NCBI GenBank assembly: GCA_000151295.1 | Contig: GG745337.1 | Span: forward strand, 899,607 to 963,606 | Length of the DNA: 64,000 nt | Source: Allomyces macrogynus ATCC 38327 | Lineage: Eukaryota > Blastocladiomycota > Blastocladiomycetes > Blastocladiales > Blastocladiaceae | Direction: 5' to 3' | Shown: positions 9,962 to 20,062 of the stretch, in pieces | How the letters are laid out: every line of letters begins with the position of its first letter | Position numbering within the stretch: position 1 is the first letter of the stretch | Translations under genes and position numbers: made by a program | Notes under the pieces: model-generated | What the model was told of the DNA's origin: nothing | Databases searched by the model: none | Seen by the model: only the letters and a program-made list of their open reading frames with translations

Positions 9962-10765
9962 CTATTCATCTCCCAACACCAGGTCGGCATACCACGCCTG
10001 AAACTCCTCCATCGCCGCGGCAATCTCGCCCCTCAACTGCGCCAACTCCCTGTCCAACCGACTCACATCCTCGGCATAATCGCGCGTGCCATGCAGCGTC
10101 TCGGCCACTTTCGCCTGGTAATCGGCCGTGACCGCCAACTTGCGCTTTTCCAATTCCCCAACTCGCACGACCGTGGCTCGCAAATTCGGATCGGTCATCT
10201 CGCCCATGGCCTGAATCGCTTCGCCCACACGCTTGAGCAACTGCGCGACTTGTGCAACCACCGCGCGGTACTCGGCATGGTACGCCGGTCGGTCGTACGC
10301 GTACGTGCGAAACGCGACAGCCAAGACGCGGTGCGTCGCAACGGTGCGCACGGCTTGCAGCGCTTGGAAGTGTGCGGCCTGCGCGCGCGAGACGGAGCCG
10401 CTGGACGCGGGCGCGGTCCAGGTGGGCGGCATCGGCGGGATCCGTACCATGCTTGGGAGAAGGAGCGACGAGATGAAGGTCGGGTGCGCGGCCTCGACGG
10501 CGCCGGGAACAGCTGGCGGCGGCACGGCGTGCGCGAGACCCGAAGGGACGGTGCCGGCCGAGTCGAGGGACTTGGGGTCGCGCACGGTCAGGGACGCGTG
10601 GTCGTGCGTGCAGCCGCACTCGTGCGTGTGGCTGTTGGCATGATCGTGGTGGTCGTCGGTGAAGGATTCGACTGGTGTCGTCGCGGAGCTTTTAGAGACG
10701 GGTGCTGCTGCGGGAGCATGCGATGCTTGATTTGCGCTTGCTTGGGTCGGGTTGCTGCTCAACAT
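9962..10765 (-). CDS. REX1-B (DNA repair) domain protein
   Basis: A single exon of 267 aa ending 35 nt from the SETD9-like gene (tail to tail). The C-terminal half is helical and matches the REX1-B family: a helix with AVRT..THR, then the AFRTYAYDRPAYHAEYRAVV segment, a coiled helix, and DPNLRATVVRVGELEKRKLAV. The Chlamydomonas founder was defined by a UV-repair mutant; the biochemical role is unknown. The N-terminus is disordered and contains a His/Asp/Cys cluster (roughly residues 37-55, DDHHDHANSHTHECGC) not known to me from this family. It could bind metal, which is inference. Confidence 0.75.
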   Translation of the reverse strand: MLSSNPTQASANQASHAPAAAPVSKSSATTPVESFTDDHHDHANSHTHECGCTHDHASLTVRDPKSLDSAGTVPSGLAHAVPPPAVPGAVEAAHPTFISSLLLPSMVRIPPMPPTWTAPASSGSVSRAQAAHFQALQAVRTVATHRVLAVAFRTYAYDRPAYHAEYRAVVAQVAQLLKRVGEAIQAMGEMTDPNLRATVVRVGELEKRKLAVTADYQAKVAETLHGTRDYAEDVSRLDRELAQLRGEIAAAMEEFQAWYADLVLGDE

Positions 10766-11147
10766 TGCGACGGGAACGGTTTAAAACACATTGCGGCCGC
10801 TGTGTCTGAGGACAACGTTGAAGACGAAAGGTCCACGTCAAACAGGTACCGAGTGGGACGTGGACTCGCTCATCAGCGCCTTGTCGTCTGCTCTGCTGGC
10901 GTTGCCACATAATGCGCGGGGAAAAAGTTGCCGCATGTAACTACCAAGAAGATCAACACAACTCGCTGCAAAAATATCCACGACGCATAATGGACCATTC
11001 AGCGCTGCGCGATCGGCAGCCGGGCGAGTGGCGAGTAAGTCAAGCTCTGCACCTTTGGTTCCCGGACCATCAACGACCGACCTGAGCTTATGAACAGTGT
11101 TCGAACAGGACCTACTTGCCGCGACCAATCAATACGCTGCATCCGCC
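10766..11147. promoter_or_regulatory. Divergent promoter region
   Basis: About 380 nt separate the ATGs of the minus-strand REX1-B gene and the plus-strand Cys-rich gene. No other coding signal is visible, so this spacer should serve both promoters. I see no clear TATA box. Confidence 0.45.
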
Positions 11148-12100
11148 ATGCATCAACCCGCGATGCGCAAATTCGACGCGCGGGCCCTGGTTTGCGTTGG
11201 TATGGTCTGGGCCCGAGTTACTGGCGAGAAAAGCACGGTCTGATCATCTCATTTTGGCCACCATAGGTCTCTTGATCAAGAAATCGATTGCCAATCAAAT
11301 CAGTCGTCCTCCATCGGCGTCCGCAACAGTGCAACGACCAACCGGGTCTGCCGCACCGTTACCAGCGAACCAGACCGCGCTCGTAAACCTGGCGTTTGCT
11401 GAGGCGCAAGACTTGGCCGCCGAATTGAGCGCGCAACGGCCGAAGAAGACGTCCAAGTCCGGGAAACCCAAGGGCGGCAAACGTGCCGTCGTCGTGGACC
11501 AACGTACGTGCCGTACCTGCGCGCTTGATGCATTTCGGTCAATCACATCTCACGACCACGTCGATTGCACCGGCTAGCGTTCCATGTTCTCGCCGCCGAC
11601 CCAACATGGTGCATCGCGTGCCGGTGCCGGTCGACGACACGGCACAACCGCACGCGCCCGCGACCGCTGTTCGTAGCCGCTCTCCAAGCGCGCGTGCAAG
11701 TGCACGTTTGTCTGACTTGCTTGAAAACGCTCAGGTTCGTGTTATTTGGGTTCTGACCGTGCTCAATGCGGCGCGACTGATGAGATCCGCGGCTAGCAAA
11801 TCGCACGCGTACTGCACGCGGTGTTTCCGCATCGCGAGCGCCAAACACGCCAAGTCGAGCTCAACGTGCTACCGGTGCCGGTGCTCGGCGTTGCGGCACA
11901 TTGACGAGACGGACCCGGAGCTGGAAGACGATTTGCCGGAGGGCGTGGAGGTCTTGGACGTCGCGCGTTTGGAGGACGAGGACACCGTTCCTCCCGACTG
12001 GGGCGATCGGCGCGAAGAGAAGTCACCAAGGCGCAAGCGACGCCGCGCCGATTCCGGCTCTGGTTCAGATTTTGACGTGGGGTCGGAAGGAAGTGATTGA
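11148..12100 (+). CDS. Cys-rich four-exon protein, putative nuclear zinc-binding
   Basis: Exons 11148-11199, 11267-11503, 11578-11734 and 11797-12100 (introns of 67, 74 and 62 nt; phases 1, 1, 2) give 249 aa. All joins are in phase and remove in-frame stops. Four C-x2-C knuckles lie at 108/111, 141/144, 155/158 and 173/176, with extra Cys at 113 and 178. That is enough for two zinc sites. The last 70 residues are acidic with a basic run RRKRRR, a likely nuclear signal. I do not recognise the family: spacing fits neither RING, PHD nor GATA. Exon 1 is short and its donor choice is the least certain part. Confidence 0.65.
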
Positions 12101-12331
12101 TCATTCAATTTTGAATGCGAATCCTGTTGATTCTGACGTTCAATTGTTCACGATCGTGAACGATTCTTCAGCGGCACCTGAGAGTTGAGACATCACAACG
12201 TCGCGGTCCATTGAATCAAATAAAATGACAGGTCGACTTCCATGGCGCTAGGTACATATCAAGCAACCGCCCCTGGTCGGAGCGGTTCAGTAGGACCGCC
12301 GTCACCCCGCATCCACTCACTCCCCCACATC

Positions 12332-14143
12332 CTACTCGGCCTGCGGGAGCCCCCACACCGTGACATGCTTGCTGTCGACGCTCGCCGCCACAACGTACTT
12401 GGCGTGTGGCCCCCACACGAGCTGCCCAACACTCGCATCCCCGGCCTGCCCCGCCGTGACCAGACTCCACTGCTTGGACGCGTAGATGTAGACGACCACC
12501 TTCCCACCGGCAAGCCCGACGGCCAGGTAATACCCGGCGTAATCGAACGCGAGCGAGAGCACCGCCAGATCAGCCTGCCCCGCGTCCTCGGCGACCGGCA
12601 GCGTGGCCGTGACCGTGATCTTGCGCAAGTCCCAGATATGCACGACGGCCTGGCCCGACGGCAAGACGGCGGACGTGGCCAAATGGAACCCGTTCTCCGA
12701 GAATGCGAGCTGCGTGAGCGTGCCGTGCGTGGCCGCATCAAACGGCATCACCGCGGCCTCGGTCATGTCAACGACCGAGTAGATGAGCACGCCCGTATCG
12801 GCGGTCCCGATCGCGAGCAGGACACCGTCCGGGTGGAACGCAACGTGCGTCACGGCGCCGTGCGCGGTCGTCGTGACATCGAGCACGTAAAGCTCAGCAA
12901 TGGTGTTCTCAGCGGTGAGCTGCACGAGGGCGACGCGCGAGTCGGTCGCGACGGCCACGTACTTGCCCGACGGGTGAACCGCAATGCCGACGATCGGGGA
13001 GGACGACGCGTATTCGGCAACGACCGCGTCGACGGTCGTGATCGTCAAGTGGTCCTTTTGCGCGACGGCAAAGACGGGCGTCGCCGCGTCGTGCTGCAGG
13101 ACAGCCAGCGCCGTGACCTTGGTCTGCTTGATGGGCAGGTTGCCAATGTGCTTATGGTCGCCGCTGTACTCGTAGAGAGCCACGCCCTTCGACTTGCCGG
13201 CGAGCGCGAGCACCGTCGGGTCGGCGGTGGGGACGGGCTGGACGGCAGCAAGGTGCGCGACGCCTGCGTAGGTCACGTCGAATGCCGACCGACTCGCGTA
13301 GGTCTTGATCTGGTCGATGGTCGCCATGTCGGGCGTCTTGCGCTTTTTGCGTGTCTTGGAAAGCCTGCAGAGATGGAGAAGTGACTAGTGAGCGAGCAGA
13401 TCAAGGTGAGCGATGCAAAGGTAGGAAAATGAGAACGTACTGCTCGCTGGTCGCTTCAATCTCGGCCACCACGTCGGCAGGCAACGCCGGAGCGGCGGGC
13501 TGGTCCACGTCCATCGCATCATCTTGTGCCGTCGGGGCCGCTACTGGCGGCGGGATCGGCGCGGCCAGTGGTGCGGGCGCGGTGGCGGCCTCGCGCACCT
13601 GGGCCTTGAGCACATCAATCTCGCGCTTGAGCTGTTCCTTTTCCGACATGAGCCGCGCGACAACACGGCACGCCGCGTCGTGCTGGTAGAGCGCGCGCGA
13701 CATTTCCTGGCGCAGCGACGCGTTCTGCACCTTGAGGCTGTGCGTCTCGAGCATGGCCGCATCAAACTCGGTCTGCAGCGACTTGAGCAGGCTCGGGATT
13801 GACGTGGCCGTGGGCGGTTTCGGGGTCACAGCGACATTGGCGGGCGAGGTGGCACTGCCATCGGCCGACGGCGGCTGCTTGACGACAAACAAGTCGTCCT
13901 TGGTGAGCGGCTCGCCCGAGACGGGGCACGTGCCGTGCTGCTCGACGTAGGTCTCAATGAGCCGGCGCTCAAAGATGTACCCGGTGCGCGAGACGACGGG
14001 GTCGGCGCAGGCCTGGCCCGAAACTAGCGATGGGAGGAAAGGGGGTCAGGAACAGCCCGGAGGTAGAGGACCTGCGCGCGGTCGCAGAGCATGCAAGCGC
14101 CGTAAAAATTGGGTGGTGGGGCAAGCGTACTGGCACAGAACAT
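12332..14143 (-). CDS. PRP19: Pre-mRNA-processing factor 19, U-box E3 ligase
   Basis: Exons 14143-14131, 14023-13441 and 13364-12332 (introns of 107 and 76 nt; phases 1 and 2) give 542 aa, slightly longer than yeast and human Prp19 (about 504). The 13-nt first exon encodes MFCA and, with the split codon, rebuilds the MFCAISG start typical of Prp19. Then come the U-box (to about residue 70, with YIFERRLIE and CPVSGEPL), a Pro/Ala-rich linker, a coiled coil that forms the tetramer core, a basic patch (KTRKKRK), and a C-terminal WD40 propeller starting near MATIDQIK. The protein is the scaffold of the NineTeen complex, which ubiquitinates spliceosome components and acts in DNA repair. Confidence 0.95.
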
Positions 14144-14658
14144 GATGATGGTGGCAGTCGACGCGAATTTGCAATTTCCTTGGCGTTGGATGGCGCCAGT
14201 GGAACGAGTCGAGGGGCGGTGTTGGCGCCTACAGATTGCAGCGAGTCGCCGTCGTTGTCGAGGGTCGTAGTCGTGGTGGTCGCGGTGCGATCCGACACCG
14301 CCGCGGTTGCGATCGCTGGCGGCGAGGTGACGATGGACTTCTGCTACGCGCGGTGGAGAACGGCGCCGGCTGGCTGCGTGCTGCCGATGGGCTTGGCAGG
14401 TCAGACATCACACAAATCACAACGCGTTTTGCACTTGATCACTTTCCAACTTGTCGATGCTGTCGTCGACAACTTTGCAGACCGTGCTCCTCCTCCAACT
14501 TCGTGTAACCTGTAGCAATTTGCTCAATCCTGGTCCTGGGCCCGAACGTTACCTGCTGTTTGCAGCCTGTGGCTCGACTTTGCCCAGCCCGCGGGCCCTC
14601 AACCAACCGACCCATATGCCGACCTGGCCCTGATCCCCCGCCAACCGCCACTCTCGCC
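14144..14658. promoter_or_regulatory. Divergent spacer between PRP19 and the STPGR gene
   Basis: About 515 nt between two divergent starts. No reliable open frame or TATA box is seen. The region presumably drives both genes, although one is a housekeeping splicing factor and the other a flagellar protein expected to be made only during zoospore formation. Confidence 0.4.
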
Positions 14659-16582
14659 ATGTACGGGACTGAAGGCGACCCAGCGAGCGGTCCTGCCGCC
14701 ACGGTGGCCAGCCAAGCCCACCTCCCGCAAGTGCAAGTCGACGCCGTGCTGCTTGGCCACAGTGCAACGGTAGGACCAACCAAACACGTTGTGATTGACG
14801 TCCCGCACGGCGACCATGATGGAGCCGCGCCGTTGCAAGAAGAAGCATCTTCTCCACCCGCTCAGTCGGGTTCCCCGCTGCGGCCTCGGTCATGTTGCGA
14901 ACAGAAGAGTATAGCGGTCCACACTAATCATTTGTGCTTGTTTCCGGTCCCTGATCCGAAAATTCACGAACGTAGAGGGGCTCGCATCTGGTGCTGTTGA
15001 CGTGACGCCATCGCCGCTTGCCTACGGCATCAATTACGACACGCTCGACTACCGCAGCAAGCACGAGGGCTTCTCCATCTCCGGCCGACATTCGTTGCCC
15101 GGTGCGCTTTTCTGTCCGTCAATTCGTTCGTCCGGAATCTTAGCTCATTCGACTGCCACTTCCACCAGATTTGGAAACGCCTGCGCCGAGCGCCTACAAG
15201 GAGCCCGTGCTACTCGGCGAAGGCGTGCCCAAGTGGAGCATTGCCAACAAGCTCCTCGACATTCGTACGCGTCGCGCGCACCAATGTCGCGCTCGCATTC
15301 CGCCAAAATGAAATTCATCTTTTGCGGCTTTCGGCGGGTAGAGGACCCGGCACCCGGCCCCTGCGGGTACTCGCCTGACGGCATCCATCAACTTACGACG
15401 GCACCATCATTTTCGATGCGGCGCAAGACGGGCCCGCCCATCTTCTACATGCGCGACAACCCGCCGGGCGCCAACGCCTACCACCCGAAAATGGAAACGT
15501 CGCAAATTGCGACCAGTCTCAAGGGCCGGTACAAGGACTCGAAAGGTGCGCGTCGCTTCTCCGCCCCCACCCGACACCCACTGCTGTGCACCATGGTTGC
15601 TAACCATTTTTCGAATCACCAACAGCACTCAAGGACAAGACCCCCGGTCCTGCCAACTACCTGATCCCCTCGGGCCTACCAAACGGCCCGCACTTTTCCA
15701 TGGTCGCCCGCAACGAGTGTGCGCCCGAGGACGACTTGTGGCTCGAGAGCCCGCACCGTGGCCGGCGGCCGGCGGGGCCCGCAACGTACAGCCCGCACGC
15801 GGAAGCAACGCTTGTGGACGCGCCCGTCTACTCGCTCGGCAAGCGGCTGCCGCTGCTGAAAACCGAGGACGTGTCGCCCGGGCCCAAGTACCACCCGGTG
15901 CTCGAGTCGGTTGCGCGCAATGATCGGCCGAAAATCACGCTCAAGAGCCGGCACGCGGAGCGGCCGAGTACGTTGATATGTTACTGATTTGAACTGCGGA
16001 AGCCGCGATTCGTGACTGATCTCGGCTTTGGACCACCTAGAAAAAACCCCGGGTCCCGGCGACTACTCCATCACGACGACCGTGACCGTTGACGACCTGA
16101 TCCGGACTGTGGCCGAGCGCAAGGCCGCGGCGGCGGCACTGCAGCAAAAGCGTAAACAGCAGCAGGCGCAAGCACATGCCGCATCCTCGCCAACCTCCTC
16201 CGACACGCGTCCAACGAGTTCTCCCTCCCCGACGAAACCGTCCTCGTGGTCGTCCCCCGGCCCGTCCGACTACAACGTGGTGCACGCGCGCAACCAAGTC
16301 TTCCAGTCGACGCCGAGCTACTCGCTGTCGTCGCGCACGGGCAAGACGGGCGTGCGTATTTACGACGGCCCCGCACCCAACGCGTACGCGCCCGGGTTCG
16401 ACAACGAAGTGGTCGTCGCGGCCAAGGGTGGTGGAGGTGGTGGGAAGGGTGCAAAGCGCACCGAGTTGGCGGCGGCGCGCCGGTTGGCGAGGGCCGCGAC
16501 GATGAAGGGCCGACTGGGGGATGCAGTGCTCGTGTTTCCTAGTTTGCGGCTCGACACGCTCAAGGTCAAGCTCGACGTGTAG
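14659..16582 (+). CDS. Sperm-tail PG-rich repeat (STPGR/ODF3-like) flagellar protein
   Basis: Exons 14659-14908, 14976-15101, 15169-15264, 15342-15545, 15626-15967 and 16041-16582 give 519 aa. All five introns are phase 1 and 67-80 nt long. Repeats of the P-G-P-x-x-Y type recur: PAPSAY, PAPGPCGY, PPGANAY, KTPGPANY, PAGPATY, SPGPKYHP, KTPGPGDY, SPGPSDY and APNAYAP. This is the family of ODF3/CIMAP and related axonemal proteins that bind along flagellar microtubules. Its presence implies a motile flagellated stage. Exon 1 has no repeat and is the least certain exon; it was chosen because its donor is in phase. The last exon has a Gln/Ala-rich linker and a basic tail. Confidence 0.85.
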
Positions 16583-16764
16583 GCAAGACTGAGCAGTGGA
16601 GAAGGAGGGGGATGGGAGAAGGGAGAACGAGAGAAACGAGACTCAGTGCGAGAAGGGGAGGAGGTAGACGAGACGCGGCTCGCGTGCGTGTTGCACAGTA
16701 GACTGGATGGACAAACAGCAGCGAGTACATTTGTATTGGCTTGGACTCGATGTGGTGGTAAAGA

Positions 16765-17262
16765 TCAGGGATCGGGAGCGGTGACGGCCAGGTCGGAAAT
16801 CGTGGTAAAGCACGCGCACTTGTGACTCGATCGCCGGGTCTCGTCTTGCTTGGCGGAGCGGACCAATCGGTGGTCGTGGGCGGGTGCAACATCGTCGACT
16901 GGAAACTCGGACACCTCGGCGCGCCAGCGGCGTCGATTGGCGGCGGCGCGTCGACACGGATCGACTCGTGCTCGTAGTACGGGTGCGCGACGTCGTCCCG
17001 CACACGTTCGTGCGAATGTTGGCGTCGATCTGGCACGTTGCTGGTCGAGCTGGAGGCAACGTCGTTGCGCGACGGGGTCGGATCCATGACGGGTCGCGAG
17101 CTGGTCGTCGGCGCGGCACCGGCACGCCGCGCTCGGCAAAGTCGCGACGTACTCGACGGCGCGCTGCACCGTGTTGTGCAGAGGGCCGCGCGCGCCGTGA
17201 AAGGACGTTGCAGGACGAGAAGCAAGTGAGCGGACGAACGGGCAGGCGACAGGGCTGTGCAA
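16765..17262 (-). pseudogene. Broken or mis-assembled minus-strand reading frame
   Basis: Coding-like composition (GC at third positions) moves between frames without room for an intron. One frame is good from about 17230 to 17090 (peptide with HNTVQRAVEYVATLPS), a second frame from about 17095 to 16925 (MDPTPSRNDVASS and onward), then the first frame returns to a stop at 16765 (with SEFPVDDVAPAHDHRL). This fits a gene with two compensating indels or two sequencing errors. The product is not recognised. Confidence 0.3.
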
Positions 17263-20062
17263 GGAGCCCTTGTGCGGTGCCGATCATCTTGCGTTGTGCC
17301 ACGTCGCCGCCGCACGGTCGATTCTGACAGCACCCCCGCTAGCCATCGACCTTGCGCGACGTTTCCTCCCTCTGTCCCCGAACCACTGGCATGCGCACGT
17401 GCTGAGCAACATTCTCACTGGTTTCACCGACTTGGAGTCTCTTCGCGCTGCAATCTGACGAGCTCACGCAAGCTGGATGACGGCCATGGCTCGAAGCCGC
17501 TCCCGACGCTCTCGTGTGGCATTGAGCTGTGTGCACCGCTCGCGGCCGCGTACCTGTCGCTGTCGCACGCCTACCGTCGCGTGAACTTTCTCCACCGGCT
17601 GCCGCCGCCGTTGCTAGCAGTTCCACTGCAAGGTCTCCACCCAATGCCGCGGCCCTTTGACGGCCACGGCGGCGGCCGGCCGTCCTTGATTTCAGCACTC
17701 GGTCATGTCCCGCCGTGAGCGTCGAAGCCTACTCGACAGCGTCGTCCTGGCGCTTTGTGTAGGACTGTCATGGAGACGAACAGGTCTGTACGTTCGCTTT
17801 TCCTTTCACTCGTAGCCAGTGGACGGCTAGGTTCTCACGCTTGCTGTCATGCAGATGGATGCTCGGCAGGAACGGCGTTGTCGACTCTGCTGCGTGAATG
17901 AAGTGCGCGCCGCTCGCTCTTTCGAACGTGACCAGCATTACCGACCCTGCCGCGGCCATCATTTGCACGCGGGTCGGGTCGGTTGAGTGTGGCAGTTTTC
18001 GGTCCTCAGCTCGTAGCGTCGGGATCCAAGCCCGTCGCGACCGCTACCGAAGAGCTTGCCGTCGTACTCGGGACTCATTTGGACTCAGCGACGCTCTTCC
18101 AAGCAGTCCGTGTGCACTGACGAAAAAAGTCTTGATATCTGTCCCATTCGGTCGCGAACCCGCCGCTTGAACGTGTTGCAGGTGCAGAAGTGCCCGAGTT
18201 CCAAGCCGACCAAACCGCCCACGACCAGCGAGCGCATCGTGTGCGTGTCGTGCGGACCGCTGGGTCGGCCGGCTCGCGGTGCCACTTGCTGTCGGTGCAT
18301 CGTCGGCACACGACGGCCCGCCATGCCGCTTGTGCACGCGACCATTTGGGTCCGTGACGTGAGATTTTGCAGGGAAATAACAGGTGTGTCATTGTTCCCC
18401 TCATGCGAGGCCTCGTTGCATCGCGGGCGGTGCTTAACGTTTGCTCGCACACGACCGGCGTGCTGTGACCGACTCGTGCTTTGGAAAATTGACGAGGGGA
18501 ACAGCGCGAGTCTGACTCCAGGGTCTTTGGCTCGCCCGTAAGTCCGCAGCCTCCACTGGACTGTTCGTTGAGCATTTGAACACATAGATGGACGCGCATG
18601 AACTCAACATCTGCCTGTTGGATGGCGGGGAGGGTCCGTCAAACACCAGCATGCAAAAACTCTGATCACCCTTGAGTGTCGCGCGGATGCGCAATGACGG
18701 GGACCCTCCGCATGGGGCGGACTAACGGCAAGTCCCGGCAACCGGATGGCGGATGTGGCGAACCGGATGGCGGACGGTCGCCGTTCCGCCAGTTCAACCC
18801 AAATCCACGCTTCTCTCTCACCAGCACGACATGGACAACTTCCCGACGACACACCTTTGCCAACGACACGGTTGTGCCCCTTTCAATCAGCACACAGGCG
18901 GCCGTTCACTGAAGCGGCGGGATTCATGGCACAACCCACAGCGGTTTGCACGCGATCGGCGGCCTGCAAGCCGGCAATTGGTCTGGCTCAGGAAAGGTGC
19001 GGGGGCGGTTCGGCCTGCGGGTAGTCGTGCCGCGTGCTGCGTTCTGCCAGCATGCCAGCGTGCCTCCTGTATTTCCATCACTGTACATTGCGGCTTGATT
19101 CGTTGGAGTTGTGCCACAGGTTTGGCTCGCTGGTCGAGCCAAAAACGAGCAATTTGTGGGCAGCGAGGGAGGGGGAGCCTGTGGTCGGCTGGGGGGTCGG
19201 GGCGCGGCCCAGTGCACTTGTTGATTCTGGGGCAGGAAGGACGAGGCCAGAACTGTCCTATCCCTTGGCCAAGTGGGCAGCAGATCACGCATCGCGTGGC
19301 GGGCCTCCATGTCACCATGCCGGAGGCCACGGCCGCGCTGAGGGCCCAGAGGCACTTGGCACGAGTGCCATCATCTACGACGAACGTTGAGGTGGCCCCA
19401 CCACTCCAGCACCGTGCGCGGCCGGCTGGCGCGATTTTGAAGGTGCAACGCGCGGCGACCGACACGTCCGCTCGCGGATGAGCGCTCTGCCGCGGCACCG
19501 CGCTTGCTTCGAGTCTCGACCCGCGCTGCCAACATGGTGGACACGATTAGGGGCTCGCCACGGACGGCGGCAGACTCTCTTTTGTCGCAGCGCCGTTACC
19601 CCAGGCCCAGTTGGCCTAAGCTATGGTAATGGCAGGTCTATTTCCACTTCGCCACTGTGCAGTCCCTCACAGTTGCCGGCGCGCAAGGACAACAACGAGC
19701 ACGGGCGTGTGTGCACGGCCCAGAGGCGAACCGACACACTCGACGGGTCGGTGAGCATTCATCTGCGGTCGCCCGTTGTTGGCCACCCACCCGACCGACC
19801 ACGCGCTCTCTTCGCGAGCTTCTTCCCGCCGTCCTCGCCCGCGTTCTCGTCCACAACGGCCTCCGTCCCGCGCGCTCGAGCTCCCGCGCTGCTCATTACC
19901 CCCCCGCGCGCCCGCTCCCTCGACGCGTCGCAGCGCGCTCACAGAGCAGCAGCAAGCGCAACGTCCCGCGCCCGTGTACCCCCGCCCGCCAACCATTCTT
20001 GTCGCCCACAAGTGCTTCTCGCTCCTTGCCGCTCATCCCACCTCCTCCACCACCACCCAACC
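17263..20062. other. Gene-poor region upstream of the tandem family
   Basis: About 2.8 kb without a gene I can support. Weak plus-strand signals exist: a frame near 17350-17460 and another near 17500-17700 look partly coding but carry stops and no splice join. A short Cys-containing frame near 18180-18330 has C-x2-C pairs but no start. These could be decayed genes. The last 500 nt are likely 5' UTR or promoter of the gene at 20063. Confidence 0.4.
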
